A stretch of 64,000 bases of DNA from Streptomyces sp. A0958. GTDB taxonomy: Bacteria > Actinomycetota > Actinomycetes > Streptomycetales > Streptomycetaceae. Positions 42,580 through 54,108 of the stretch are shown in pieces. The stretch covers positions 1 through 64,000 of the forward strand of contig NZ_SSBK01000022.1 of assembly GCF_004795035.1 (NCBI RefSeq). Direction: 5' to 3'. A model generated the notes under the pieces. That model had not been told where the DNA came from. It saw only the letters and a program-made list of their open reading frames with translations, and made no database searches. A program made the translations under genes and the position numbers. Positions within the stretch are counted from its first letter, which is position 1. Every line of letters begins with the position of its first letter.

Positions 42580-43248
42580 GTGCACATCGTCATCATGGGC
42601 TGCGGGCGAGTGGGAGCCGCTCTCGCGCAGACCCTGGAGCAGCAGGGGCACACGGTCGCCGTCATCGACCAGGACCCCACGGCGTTCCGACGCCTGGGCT
42701 CCGGGTTCGGCGGACGTCGCGTCACCGGGGTCGGTTTCGACCAGGACACCCTGCGTGAGGCGGGGATCGAGGAGGCCGGGGCGTTCGCCGCGGTGAGCAG
42801 CGGCGACAACTCCAACATCATCGCGGCCCGGGTGGCGCGCGAGATGTTCGGCATCGACAACGTCGCGGCCAGGATCTACGACCCCCGGCGGGCCGAGGTG
42901 TACCAGCGTCTGGGCATCCCGACGGTCGCGACCGTGCGCTGGACCGCGGACCAGATGCTGCGCCGGCTGCTGCCCTCGGGCGCGGAGCCGCTGTGGCGCG
43001 ATCCGAGCGGCGGTGTGCAGCTCGCGGAGGTGCACACCACGCCGTCCTGGATCGGCCACAAGATCAGCACGCTGCAGGAGGAGACGGGCGTGCGTGTCGC
43101 CTTCCTCACCCGGTTGGGCGAGGCCATTCTGCCGTCGTCGCAGACGGTGCTCCAGGAGGGCGACCTCGTCCACGTGATGATGCGTACGGACGAGATCGCG
43201 AAGGTCGAGGCGGCGTTCGCCGAGGGCCCTGAGGAGGGCGGTCACTGA
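42580..43248 (+). CDS. TrkA-family K+ channel/transporter gating protein 1
   Basis: A 222-residue RCK protein. The TrkA-N Rossmann fold has GCGRVGAALAQTLEQQGH then VIDQDP, an NAD or ATP binding site, and the TrkA-C domain covers about 135-215 (LAEVHTTPSWIGHKI). It has two-domain architecture and no membrane helices, so it works by binding a K+ transporter, most likely the KimA-like protein or a Trk/Ktr channel elsewhere. GTG start; the stop overlaps the next gene by 1 nt (TGATG). Confidence 0.9.
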   Translation: MHIVIMGCGRVGAALAQTLEQQGHTVAVIDQDPTAFRRLGSGFGGRRVTGVGFDQDTLREAGIEEAGAFAAVSSGDNSNIIAARVAREMFGIDNVAARIYDPRRAEVYQRLGIPTVATVRWTADQMLRRLLPSGAEPLWRDPSGGVQLAEVHTTPSWIGHKISTLQEETGVRVAFLTRLGEAILPSSQTVLQEGDLVHVMMRTDEIAKVEAAFAEGPEEGGH

Positions 43249-43925
43249 TGCGTGTCGCGATTGCCGGGGCCGGTGCGGTGGGTCGTTCCATCGCGGGCGA
43301 GCTGCTGGAGAACGGGCACGAGGTGCTGCTCGTCGACAAGGCGCCGACCGCCATTTCGGTGGAGCGGGTGCCGATGGCCGAGTGGCTGCTGGCGGACGCC
43401 TGTGAGATCACGTCGCTGGACGAGGCGGCGCTGCAGCGCTGCAACGTCGTGATCGCGGCGACCGGTGACGACAAGGTGAACCTGGTCGTCTCGCTGCTCG
43501 CCAAGACGGAGTACGGCGTGCCGCGGGTCGTCGCCCGGGTGAACAACCCGAAGAACGAGTGGCTGTTCAACGAGTCGTGGGGTGTCGATGTGGCGGTCTC
43601 CACGCCGCGCCTGATGTCGGCGCTGGTCGAGGAGGCGGTGAGTGTCGGCGATCTGGTCCGGCTGCTGCGCTTCAGTCACGGCGACGCGAACCTGGTGGAG
43701 CTGACGCTGCCGCCGGAGTCGGCGCTGGCCGGTACGCAGGTCGGGGAGGTCGCCTGGCCGGAGGACACCTCGCTGGTGACGATCATCCGTGGTCAGCGGG
43801 TGCTGACGCCGAGCGCGGAGGAGAGCCTGGAGGCCGGTGACGAGCTGCTGTTCGTGGCCGCGCAGGCGCGCGAGGAGCAGCTGGAGGATCTGCTGTCGGT
43901 GCGCCGGGGCGACGCGGAGAAGTAA
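43248..43925 (+). CDS. TrkA-family K+ channel/transporter gating protein 2
   Basis: A 225-residue RCK protein. GAGAVGRSIAGELLENGHEVLL starts the TrkA-N fold (positions about 7-28), with LVDKAP binding the ribose, and a TrkA-C domain near 140-220. It resembles its neighbour in fold but has its own sequence, matching the CeoB/CeoC pair of actinobacteria, which form a heteromeric gating ring. It is coupled to the first gene by a 1-nt overlap and followed by a strong hairpin terminator. Confidence 0.9.
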   Translation: MRVAIAGAGAVGRSIAGELLENGHEVLLVDKAPTAISVERVPMAEWLLADACEITSLDEAALQRCNVVIAATGDDKVNLVVSLLAKTEYGVPRVVARVNNPKNEWLFNESWGVDVAVSTPRLMSALVEEAVSVGDLVRLLRFSHGDANLVELTLPPESALAGTQVGEVAWPEDTSLVTIIRGQRVLTPSAEESLEAGDELLFVAAQAREEQLEDLLSVRRGDAEK

Positions 43926-43938
43926 GAGGTGGCACAGC

Positions 43939-43983
43939 ACGTGGGAGGGGCCTGTCACCGGCGGTGACAGGCCCCTCCCACGT
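43939..43983. terminator. Strong bidirectional hairpin terminator
   Basis: ACGTGGGAGGGGCCTGTCACC at 43939-43959 pairs perfectly with its complement at 43963-43983, a 21-bp stem with a 3-nt loop. It lies between the convergent trkA-like and DUF3159 genes and should end both transcripts. Confidence 0.9.
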
Positions 43984-43986
43984 CGT

Positions 43987-44745
43987 TCAGAACTCCTGGC
44001 CCGGGGCCGCTTCGGCGGCGGCCGCTTCCTTGCGGGCCTTCTCGGCCTGTTCCTCGGCCTCCATCTCGGCGAAGACGTCGATGGGCGGCGGTGCCTTGGC
44101 GAGGAACACCCAGGTGAGGTAGACCGCCAGCAGGAACGGCGGGATCTTCAGGGCGACCAGCACCCAGCCGAACTGGGTGGTGTCGCCCCACCAGTACAGC
44201 GGGAAGAGGATCGCGCACTTGGCGAGCAGGATCAGACCCCAGGCGTAGCTGGCCTTGGCGTAGGCCTTCTTGCGTCCGGGGTTACGGGTGCGCCAGGAGA
44301 GGTTCTCCTTGAAGACCGGGCCCAGGATGAGGCCGATCAGCGGGAGGCCGGCGACGGTGCTGACCAGGTACGCCAGGGCCAGGCCCAGCGTGTAGAGCAT
44401 GCCCGGGAGGTAGAAGTCCTTGGCGTTGCCTGTCATCTTGGCGAAGACCACACCGAAGGCCACACCGAAGACACCGCTGAAGGCGTGCTTGACGGTGTCC
44501 TTGCGGATCAGCCGGACGGCCACGAGCGCCAGCGACACCGCGACGGCCGCGACGGCCGAGTTGGTCAGGCTCTTGTCGATGGTGAAGATCGTGACGAAGA
44601 GCAGCCCCGGCAGGACTGTCTCCACCATGCCCCTCACGCCGCCGAAGGCCTCGAAGAGCGCGGCTTCGGTGACCGCCCTGGCGTCGGCCTCCTGCTGGTC
44701 GGTGGTGCGGTCCGTGTCGGACGTCGGCTTGTCGAGAGACGTCAC
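43987..44745 (-). CDS. DUF3159 integral membrane protein
   Basis: A 252-residue protein with five or six hydrophobic helices (ETVLPGLLFVTIFTI, AVAAVAVSLALVAVRLI, YTLGLALAYLVSTVAGLPLIG, LILLAKCAILFPLYWW). It belongs to DUF3159, widespread in actinobacteria and always near the trkA pair and an OB-fold gene. The C-terminal tail is Glu/Ala-rich. Function unknown; conserved context suggests a role in potassium or membrane homeostasis. Starts 3 nt after the OB-fold gene. Confidence 0.88.
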   Translation of the reverse strand: MTSLDKPTSDTDRTTDQQEADARAVTEAALFEAFGGVRGMVETVLPGLLFVTIFTIDKSLTNSAVAAVAVSLALVAVRLIRKDTVKHAFSGVFGVAFGVVFAKMTGNAKDFYLPGMLYTLGLALAYLVSTVAGLPLIGLILGPVFKENLSWRTRNPGRKKAYAKASYAWGLILLAKCAILFPLYWWGDTTQFGWVLVALKIPPFLLAVYLTWVFLAKAPPPIDVFAEMEAEEQAEKARKEAAAAEAAPGQEF

Positions 44746-44748
44746 CGG

Positions 44749-45165
44749 CTACTCCTTGCCGAGCGGTCGGAGTTCGTATTTGGGGTTGAACAGCACCCGG
44801 CGGCCGTGGCTCATGGCGATCCGGCCGGAGGCGATGAGCTTGCGGCCCGGCTCTATGCCCACGATGGAGCGGCGGCCGAGCCAGACCACGTCGAGCGGTG
44901 CGGTGCCGTCGAAGAGCTCCGCCTCCAGGGCGGGCACTCCGGCGCGCGGCCGCAGGGTGACCGTCCGCAAGGTACCAGTGACCTTCACGATCTGGCGGTC
45001 GGTGCATTCGGAGATCCGGGTGCACCCCGACGCCTGCGAGTCCTCCGCCAGCTCCTCCCGCTCCAGGTCCTCCTGGGAGCTGGAAAGCCGGTCGAGCATC
45101 CGCCGGAAGCGCCCGGACGGCCGGTCGGCCTTGTGGGGCTTCTCGAATCGAGGAACAGCACTCAT
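44749..45165 (-). CDS. OB-fold nucleic-acid-binding-type protein
   Basis: A 138-residue protein. The N-terminal 50 residues are charged (RFRRMLDRLSSSQEDLEREE). The OB-fold region follows (VKVTGTLRTVTLRPRAG, then DVVWLGRRSIVGIEPGRKL). No catalytic residues. The ATG at 45165 gives the conserved MSAVPRFEK start. It is co-transcribed with DUF3159 as in other actinobacteria. Confidence 0.82.
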   Translation of the reverse strand: MSAVPRFEKPHKADRPSGRFRRMLDRLSSSQEDLEREELAEDSQASGCTRISECTDRQIVKVTGTLRTVTLRPRAGVPALEAELFDGTAPLDVVWLGRRSIVGIEPGRKLIASGRIAMSHGRRVLFNPKYELRPLGKE

Positions 45166-45252
45166 ACCCGAAGGGTACCGGTCCTGCGAGGTCATGGCGG
45201 GTGGCCGCCGTCTCACTCGAACGGAGGACGCGGACGCGCCCGGCCGCCGGTT

Positions 45253-45945
45253 TCAGGCACGTTCGAAGCGGTAACCCATGCCGGGTTCGGTGACGAAGTG
45301 GCGGGGGTGGGAGGGGTCTGCCTCCAGCTTGCGCCTCAGCTGGGCCATGTAGACGCGCAGGTAGTTGGTCTCGGTGCCGTACGACGGTCCCCAGACCTCC
45401 TGGAGCAGCCGGCGCTGGCTGACGAGCCGGCCGCCGTTGCGGACCAGGACCTCCAGCAGGTGCCACTCGGTGGGTGTGAGCCGCACGTCGCGCCCCTCGC
45501 GGTGGACCTTCTTGGCGGCGAGGTCGACGGTGAAGCCCTCGGTCTCCACGATGACGACCTCGTCGCCGCCGTCCTGGCCCACGGGCTCGGCCCGGCGCAC
45601 CGCCGCCCGCAGCCGGGCCAGCAGCTCGTCCATGCCGAACGGCTTGGTCACGTAGTCGTCCGCGCCCGCGTCCAGCGCCTCGACCTTCTCGTCGGAGGTG
45701 TGGCGGGCCGAGAGCACCAGGATCGGGACCCGGGTCCAGCCGCGCAGGCCCCTGATCACGTCGACGCCGTCCATGTCGGGCAGCCCGAGGTCCAGGACGA
45801 CGACGTCGGGGTGACGGGCGGCGGCGAGCTGGAGGGCGGTGGCCCCGTCGGGCGCGGCGTCCACCTCGTACCTGCGCGCCTTCAGGTTGATCACGAGGGC
45901 GCGTACGATCTGCGGCTCGTCGTCGACCACAAGCACCCGGGTCAT
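45253..45945 (-). CDS. kdpE: KdpE response regulator
   Basis: A 230-residue OmpR-family regulator. The receiver domain has DDE near residue 8, phosphorylatable Asp in VVLDLGLPDMDG and Lys in VTKPFGMDELLAR. The C-terminal winged helix carries LTPTEWHLLEVLVRNGG and ETNYLRVYMAQLRRKLE. It should activate the kdp genes when K+ is scarce or osmolarity rises. It lies 49 nt downstream of kdpD on the same strand. Confidence 0.92.
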   Translation of the reverse strand: MTRVLVVDDEPQIVRALVINLKARRYEVDAAPDGATALQLAAARHPDVVVLDLGLPDMDGVDVIRGLRGWTRVPILVLSARHTSDEKVEALDAGADDYVTKPFGMDELLARLRAAVRRAEPVGQDGGDEVVIVETEGFTVDLAAKKVHREGRDVRLTPTEWHLLEVLVRNGGRLVSQRRLLQEVWGPSYGTETNYLRVYMAQLRRKLEADPSHPRHFVTEPGMGYRFERA

Positions 45946-45994
45946 CGCGGTCCTGCCTTTCTGCTGTACGTACGTCCGCGGAGCGCTCCGCGGA

Positions 45995-48538
45995 TCATGA
46001 GGTGACCCGCGCGGGCGGGCCGGGGGCGGCGGGGGCGTGGCCGGGGGCCGCCTGGAGGGTCAGGACCATGGTGAGGCCGCCGCCGGGGGTGTCCTCGGCG
46101 TCGAGCGTGCCGCCCATGGACTCGGCGAATCCGCGGGCCACCGCGAGGCCGAGGCCCACTCCGGCGCCGCGCGGGGCGTCGCCGTAGCGCTGGAAGGGTT
46201 CGAAGATGCGCTCCTTGCCCTCGTCGGGGACGCCGCGTCCGCGGTCGGCGACCCGGAGTTCGACGCGGGCGCCGAGCGCGCTGGCCGCGACGGTGACGCG
46301 GTCGCCGTCGGGGCTGTACTTGACGGCGTTCTCGACGATGTTGGCGACGGCCCGCTCCAGGAGCCCGGGGTCGACGGCGACCATGGGCAGCGTCTCGGGG
46401 ATGTCCAGCTCGACGCTGTCCTCGGGGACGCCGCCCAGGGCCATGGGCACCACCTCGTCCAGGTCGATCTCCCGGATCAGCGGGGTGACGGTGCCGGTCT
46501 GGAGGCGTGACATGTCGAGGAGGTTGCCGACGAGGTGGTCGAGGCGGTCGGCGCCGGCCTCGATGCCTTCGAGGAATTCCGCCTCGTCGTCGTCGGACCA
46601 GGCGACGTCGTCGGAGCGCAGGGAGCTGACGGCGGCCTTGATGGCGGCGAGCGGGGTGCGCAGGTCGTGGCTGACTGCGGCCAGCAGCGCGGTCCTGATG
46701 CGGTTGCCCTCGGCGAGCCTGCGGGCCTCCTCCGCCTCGTCGACCAGGCGCTGACGGTCCAGGACGACGGCGGCCTGGGCGGCGAAGGCGCCGAGCACCC
46801 GGCGGTCCTCGGCGGGCAGCACCCGGCCGGACAGGGCCAGGGCCATGTGGTCGCCGACGGGCATGTCCACGTCGGCGTCCTCCGGGCGGGCGACCGGTGC
46901 CGGGCCCACACTTCCGGCGCACGTCCACGGGTCGACGTCGCTCCGCCGCTCCAGCAGGGCGACGGACCCCATGGCGAAGGTCTCGCGGACCCGGTCCAGG
47001 AGGGCGGCCAGCGTGGTCTCGCCGCGCAGCACGCTGCCGGCCAGGAAGGACAGGATCTCGGATTCCGCGCGCAGCCGGGCGGCCTGGTGGGTGCGGCGGG
47101 CCGCGAGGTCCACGACGGAGGCCACCGCGACCGCCACCGCGAAGAAGATCACGATGGCGACGAAGTTCTCGGGGTCCTGGACGGTGAGGGTGTGGGTGGG
47201 CGGGGTGAACCAGTAGTTCAGCAGCAGTGAGCCGGCGGCGGCCGCGGCGAGGGCGGGCAGCAGTCCGCCGATCAGAGCGGCGGCGACGGTCATGAAGAGG
47301 AAGAGCAGGACGTCGTTGGCGAGCCCGGGCCCGCTCTCCAGGCCCTTGAGGAGCACGGCGAGGAGGACCGGCCCGCCGACGCCGACCCCCCAGCCCCAGA
47401 TGATGCGGGCCCGGCCGAGCCGGGCGCCGCGGGCGATGGGCAGGCCCCGGCCCTTGGCGACCTCGTCGTGGGTGACGATGTGGACGTCGAGGTCGGGGCC
47501 GGACTCGCGGGCGACGGTGGCGCCGACGCCGGGTCCGTAGATGTACTGCCAGGTCTTGCGGCGGCTGGAGCCGAGGACGATCTGTGTGGCGTTGACGCCC
47601 CGGGCGAATGCGAGGAGCGCGGAGGGTATGTCGTCGCCGATGACGTGGTGGAAGGTGCCGCCCAGGTCCTCGACCAGGGTGCGCTGGACGGCCAGCTCCT
47701 TGGGCGAGGCCGAGGTCAGTCCGTCGCTGCGGGCGATGTAGACGGCGAGGATCTCGCTGCCCGAGCCCTTGGCCGCCATCCGGGAGGCGCGGCGGATGAG
47801 GGTGCGGCCCTCGGGGCCTCCGGTGAGGCCGACGACGATGCGTTCGCGGGCCTGCCAGGTGGTGCGGATGTTGTGCTCGCCCCGGTACTGCTGGAGGTAT
47901 TCGTCCACCCGGTCGGCGACCCAGAGGAGGGCCAGCTCGCGCAGGGCGGTGAGGTTGCCGGGGCGGAAGTAGTTGGACAGGGAGGCGTCGATCCGGTCCG
48001 GTTTGTAGATGTTGCCGTGCGCCATGCGGCGGCGCAGGGCCTGGGGCGACATGTCGACCAGTTCCAGCTGGTCGGCCCGGCGGACCACCTCGTCGGGCAC
48101 GGTCTCGCGCTGGCGTACGCGGGTTATGGACTCGACCACGTCGCCGAGGGATTCCAGGTGCTGGATGTTGACGGTGGAGACCACGTCGATGCCGGCCTGG
48201 AGAAGCTCCTCGACGTCCTGCCAGCGCTTGGCGTTGCGGGAGCCCGGCACGTTGGTGTGGGCGAGCTCGTCCACCAGGGCGACGGCCGGGGCCCGCTCCA
48301 GGACGGCGTCGACGTCCATCTCGGTGAAGAGGGCCGCGCGGTGCTCGATCTCGCGGCGCGGGACCTCTTCGAGGCCGTTCAGCATGACCTCGGTGCGGGG
48401 GCGGTCGTGGTGCTCGACGAAGCCGATGACGCAGTCGGTGCCCCGCTCGACACGTCGGTGCGCCTCGGCGAGCATCGCGTACGTCTTGCCGACGCCCGGT
48501 GCCGCACCGAGGTAGATCCGAAGTTTGCCGCGCGCCAT
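45995..48538 (-). CDS. kdpD: KdpD sensor histidine kinase
   Basis: An 847-residue KdpD. The N-terminal KdpD domain has a Walker-type GAAPGVGKT and ALVDELAHTN, then a USP domain (IVVGLTGGPEGRTLIRR). Four transmembrane helices follow at about 375-485, a GAF-like region to 610, then the kinase with HDLRTPLAAIK, ENAVKYSPDG and GVGLGLAVARG. It senses low K+ or osmotic stress and phosphorylates KdpE. The fixed order kdpD-kdpE is typical. Confidence 0.93.
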   Translation of the reverse strand: MARGKLRIYLGAAPGVGKTYAMLAEAHRRVERGTDCVIGFVEHHDRPRTEVMLNGLEEVPRREIEHRAALFTEMDVDAVLERAPAVALVDELAHTNVPGSRNAKRWQDVEELLQAGIDVVSTVNIQHLESLGDVVESITRVRQRETVPDEVVRRADQLELVDMSPQALRRRMAHGNIYKPDRIDASLSNYFRPGNLTALRELALLWVADRVDEYLQQYRGEHNIRTTWQARERIVVGLTGGPEGRTLIRRASRMAAKGSGSEILAVYIARSDGLTSASPKELAVQRTLVEDLGGTFHHVIGDDIPSALLAFARGVNATQIVLGSSRRKTWQYIYGPGVGATVARESGPDLDVHIVTHDEVAKGRGLPIARGARLGRARIIWGWGVGVGGPVLLAVLLKGLESGPGLANDVLLFLFMTVAAALIGGLLPALAAAAAGSLLLNYWFTPPTHTLTVQDPENFVAIVIFFAVAVAVASVVDLAARRTHQAARLRAESEILSFLAGSVLRGETTLAALLDRVRETFAMGSVALLERRSDVDPWTCAGSVGPAPVARPEDADVDMPVGDHMALALSGRVLPAEDRRVLGAFAAQAAVVLDRQRLVDEAEEARRLAEGNRIRTALLAAVSHDLRTPLAAIKAAVSSLRSDDVAWSDDDEAEFLEGIEAGADRLDHLVGNLLDMSRLQTGTVTPLIREIDLDEVVPMALGGVPEDSVELDIPETLPMVAVDPGLLERAVANIVENAVKYSPDGDRVTVAASALGARVELRVADRGRGVPDEGKERIFEPFQRYGDAPRGAGVGLGLAVARGFAESMGGTLDAEDTPGGGLTMVLTLQAAPGHAPAAPGPPARVTS

Positions 48539-48676
48539 GGCCCCATTGTCTTCCGAAACCGGCGGCTGCCTGCGTGGCAGCCGTTGTCGAAACTACCTCG
48601 TGAATTTCCGGCATATCGGGCGGGGGTGGGGAGGTGGTCGGAATTGACGCAACCCTGATACGGCCTGCCCCGGCCG

Positions 48677-49411
48677 TCAGTGCTCGATGATGTGCCCGTC
48701 GCTGAGCTCCAGCACGCGGTCGGCGAGCCCGAGCAGCTGGGCGTCATGGGTGGCGACGAGCGCGGTGACGCCCTCGCTGTGCACGACGGCCCGCAGCAGC
48801 TCCATCACCGCGAGGCCGGTCTCGGCGTCGAGCTGCCCGGTCGGCTCGTCGGCGATCAGCAGGGCGGGCCGGTTGGCCAGCGCGCGGGCGATCGCCACCC
48901 GCTGCTGCTGGCCGCCGGAGAGTTCGCCGGGGCGCTGGGCGGCGTGGTCGGCGAGGCCGACCAGGGACAGCAGCAGCGACACCCGCTCCTCGCGCTCCTT
49001 CGGATCGGCCTTGCGCAGCCGCATCGGGACGCCGACGTTCTCCGCCGCCGTCAGGATCGGGATCAGGCCGAACGACTGGAAGATGAAGCCGATGCGGTCG
49101 CGGCGCAGTTCGAGGAGGCCGTTCTCGCCGAGCGAGGAGAGGTCGGTGCCGCCGACGGTGATCCGGCCGCTGTCGGGGCTGTCGAGCCCGCCGACGAGGT
49201 TGAGCAGGGTCGTCTTGCCGGAGCCCGAGCGCCCCTTGAGGGCGACGAGTTCGCCGCGCGGCACGTCGAAGGAGACGCCGCGCAGCGCGTGTACGGCTCC
49301 GGCGCCGGAGCCGTAGGAGCGGTGCAGGTCCTCGATGCGGACCATGGGGTCCTCGGCGACGGCCGTGCCGCCTCCCCCGCCGGTGCGCGTGTCGGCGGTG
49401 TTCTCGGTCAT
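48677..49411 (-). CDS. ABC transporter ATPase (MacB/LolD-like), without adjacent permease
   Basis: A 244-residue ABC ATPase. Walker A GRSGSGKTT near residue 60, signature LSGGQQQRVAIARAL, Walker B LLIADEPTG and the His-loop ATHD are intact. Residues 1-20 are Gly/Thr-rich. This class normally pairs with an FtsX-like permease for peptide, lipoprotein or antibiotic export, but none is nearby; it sits between kdpC and kdpD. The ATG at 49411 has a GGGGAG site. Confidence 0.88.
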   Translation of the reverse strand: MTENTADTRTGGGGGTAVAEDPMVRIEDLHRSYGSGAGAVHALRGVSFDVPRGELVALKGRSGSGKTTLLNLVGGLDSPDSGRITVGGTDLSSLGENGLLELRRDRIGFIFQSFGLIPILTAAENVGVPMRLRKADPKEREERVSLLLSLVGLADHAAQRPGELSGGQQQRVAIARALANRPALLIADEPTGQLDAETGLAVMELLRAVVHSEGVTALVATHDAQLLGLADRVLELSDGHIIEH

Positions 49412-49523
49412 GTCGCTCCCCCGTGGGTCCTCGGTCTGTCGGCCGCCAGTATGTGCAGGTGGCACGGGACCGGGCAATGCCCGGGTGCGGCAGCGGCGGC
49501 CGGACCCGGGCACGGTGTACCCG

Positions 49524-50201
49524 TCAGCGCGTCGCCGCGTCGTCCACCAGGTGCCGCAGCGCGAGGTTGAGCCGGAGGACGTTGACGCGGGGTTCGCCGA
49601 CGAAGCCGAGGACGCGGCCGTCGGTGTGCTGCTCGACCAGCTCCGCGACCCGGCCGGCGGCGAGGTGGTTGCGTGCGGCGACGCGGCGGACCTGGAGGTG
49701 CGCGTATGCCGGGGAGATGTCGGGGTCGAGTCCGGAGCCGGACGAGGTGACGGCGTCGGCGGGCACCCGGTCGGGCCGGACCGGGTGGCCGGGGACCGAG
49801 TTGTCCCTGATGACGGCGGCCTTGGCGGCGGTGACCTGGTCGATGAGGTCCGCGTTGTCGCCGGAGAGGTTGGTCGCGCCGGACAGGAGCAGCGTGTACC
49901 GGGTGTTGACGCTGTTGGTGCCGAGCCCCCGGGAGGGGCGCGGCTGGAACCACCTGAGGTCGGGGCCCGGGCTCTTGTCGCCCTCCTCGGCCGGCAGGTC
50001 GTAGCGCTGGCCGATGAGCGCCGAGCCCACCACCTCGCCGTCGGCGGTGATCTCGGAGCCGTTGGCGCGGCCGGGCATGAGCGCCTGGGCGACGCCGGTG
50101 ACGGCGAGCGGGTAGAGAACGCCGCACACCAGGGTGAGGGCGAGCAGGGCGCGCAGGGCGGCCCGGAGCTGCCGGACGGGGTTGCGTACGGGTTGGTTCA
50201 T
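49524..50201 (-). CDS. kdpC: KdpC, K+-transporting ATPase subunit C
   Basis: A 225-residue protein with one N-terminal membrane helix (ALRALLALTLVCGVLYPLAV) and a periplasmic-side domain with GSALIGQRYDLP, FQPRPSR and the conserved SGSGLDPDISPAYA. It stabilises the KdpFABC complex. It lies 6 nt after kdpB. The C-terminal NVLRLNLAL matches KdpC endings. Confidence 0.93.
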   Translation of the reverse strand: MNQPVRNPVRQLRAALRALLALTLVCGVLYPLAVTGVAQALMPGRANGSEITADGEVVGSALIGQRYDLPAEEGDKSPGPDLRWFQPRPSRGLGTNSVNTRYTLLLSGATNLSGDNADLIDQVTAAKAAVIRDNSVPGHPVRPDRVPADAVTSSGSGLDPDISPAYAHLQVRRVAARNHLAAGRVAELVEQHTDGRVLGFVGEPRVNVLRLNLALRHLVDDAATR

Positions 50202-50207
50202 GGCGGG

Positions 50208-52288
<2,081 letters not shown>

Positions 52289-52292
<4 letters not shown>

Positions 52293-53748
52293 GACGCCAG
52301 TCCCTCGGCGAGCGGGCCCAGGGCGAGGGCCGGGAAGTAGGTCAGGCCGGCGATGATCACGACGGTGGCGGCCAGCAATCCGCTGAACAGCGGTGTGTGC
52401 GTGGCGAGGGTGCCGGCGGTCGCGGGTACGGGCCGCTGCTCGGCCAGCGATCCGGCCAGGGCCAGGACGAACACCATGGGCAGGAACCGGCCCAGCAGCA
52501 TCGCGAGCCCGATCGTGGTGTTGAACCACGGGGTGTCCGCGTCCAGGCCGGCGAAGGCCGAGCCGTTGTTGTTGGCGCCGGAGGTGTACGCGTACAGGAC
52601 CTCGGAGAAGCCGTGTGCGCCGGTGTTGGTCATCGAGGCGGGCGGGGTGGGCAGCGCCATGGCGGCGGCGGTGAAGCCGAGCACCAGGGCGGGGGTGATC
52701 AGGAGGTAGCAGGCGGCGAGCTTGATCTCGCGGGCGCCGATCTTCTTGCCGAGGTATTCGGGCGTGCGGCCGACCATCAGCCCGGCGACGAACACCGCGA
52801 TGACCGCCATGATCAGCATCCCGTAGAGACCGGAGCCGACGCCTCCGGGTGCGATCTCGCCGAGCTACATGCCGAGCAGGGTGATGCCGCCGCCGAGGCC
52901 GGTGAACGAGGAGTGGAAGGAGTTCACCGCGCCGGTCGAGGTGAGCGTGGTGGCCACCGCGAACAGGGACGAGCCCCCGACGCCGAACCGGGTCTCCTTG
53001 CCCTCCGTCGCCCCGCCCGCGATCTCGAAGGCGGGCCCGTGGTGGGCGAACTCGGTCCACATCATCAGCGCGGTGAAGCCGATCCAGAAGACGAGGGTCG
53101 TCGCGAGGATCGCGTACCCCTGCCGGACCGAGCCGGTCATGCGGCCGAAGGTGCGGGTCAGGGCGAACGGGATGACGAGGATCAGGAAGATCTCGAACAG
53201 GTTGGACAGGCCGTTGGGGTTCTCGAAGGGGTGGGCCGCGTTGGCGTTGAAGTACCCGCCGCCGTTGGTGCCCAGCTCCTTGATGGCCTCCTGGGAGGCG
53301 ACCGCGCCGCCGTTCCACTGCTGCGGCCCGCCGATGAACCGGCCGACCTCGTGGATGCCGGAGAAGTTCTGGATGGCCCCGCAGGCGACCAGCACGAGCG
53401 CGCCGGCGACCGAGAGGGGGAGCAGGATGCGCACGGTGCCGCGCACGAGGTCGGCCCAGAAGTTGCCGAGCTCCCCGGTGCGGGTGGCGGCGAAACCTCG
53501 TACGAGGGCCACGGCGACGGCCATGCCGACGGCGGCGGAGACGAAGTTCTGCACCGCGAGGCCGCCCGTCTGCACGACGTGGCCCATGGCCTGCTCACCG
53601 GCGTACGACTGCCAGTTGGTGTTCGCGACGAACGAGGCGGCCGTGTTGAACGCCTGGTCCGGGCTGATCGAGGAGAAGCCGAGCGAGCCGGGCAGGGCGC
53701 CCTGGAGCCGTTGCAGCAGATACAGGAAGAGGAAGGAGGGCGAGAACG
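52289..53748 (-). pseudogene. kdpA: KdpA remnant: 5' deletion and internal amber codon
   Basis: The KdpA frame runs in good order from about 53748 ([39 protein letters not shown]) through [19 protein letters not shown] to [14 protein letters not shown] near the end. The first 70 or so residues of a normal KdpA of about 555 are missing, and the joint falls inside the kdpF frame. An in-frame TAG at 52865-52867 interrupts [20 protein letters not shown], where other KdpA proteins read through. Selectivity-filter loops are otherwise recognisable. As drawn, no full KdpA can be made. Confidence 0.88.
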
Positions 53749-53804
53749 AGGTAGCCCAGCAGGGCGGCGGCCACGACGAGGCCGGCCACGTCTTCCGCGG
53801 TCAC
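53739..53804 (-). pseudogene. kdpF: KdpF remnant fused into the kdpA joint
   Basis: A GTG at 53804 opens a KdpF-like helix ([20 protein letters not shown]), normally a 29-residue single-span protein ending soon after. Here the frame runs on out of register with kdpA to 53595 and encodes nonsense. The 3' end of kdpF and the 5' end of kdpA were therefore deleted together, probably between short similar GC-rich stretches. Confidence 0.75.
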
Positions 53805-53884
53805 AGCCTCGCCACCCCCTTGGCGACGAGTGCCACCAGCGCGAAGACCGCGATCGTGGTGACGACGAAGGCCAGATCGGCCAT
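53801..53884 (-). CDS. 27-residue single-span membrane peptide before kdpF
   Basis: ATG at 53884 to TGA at 53801: 27 residues with one hydrophobic helix (ADLAFVVTTIAVFALVALVA) and a basic end. Its stop overlaps the kdpF GTG (GTGA). Similar micro-ORFs precede kdpF in other Streptomyces, as I recall. It is probably a small accessory subunit of the Kdp complex. The frame is intact. Confidence 0.65.
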   Translation of the reverse strand: MADLAFVVTTIAVFALVALVAKGVARL

Positions 53885-54048
53885 CGGATGCTCCTGGATG
53901 AGGTGTCGATGGATCGGACCCCTTGAGCAAACCGCCCGTCGGCACCGCTGTGACCTGCGTTGATGCCTTCCTTACGGGGACGGGCACCGCCTTGACGGCG
54001 CCTGTACGCCCCCGATACCCGCCCCGTACGCGCCGGGCCCACGCAAAA

Positions 54049-54089
54049 GCCGGTGGGCCGCACCCCGGGAAGGGGTACGGCCCACCGGC
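54049..54089 (-). terminator. Rho-independent terminator after DUF3710
   Basis: On the minus strand GCCGGTGGGCCGTACCCC pairs with GGGGT-CGGCCCACCGGC around a short loop, followed by TTTTGCG. It lies 20-60 nt after the DUF3710 stop and is one of the few stems here with a T-run. Confidence 0.85.
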
Positions 54090-54108
54090 CGGTGTCCGCG
54101 GGTGCGGG

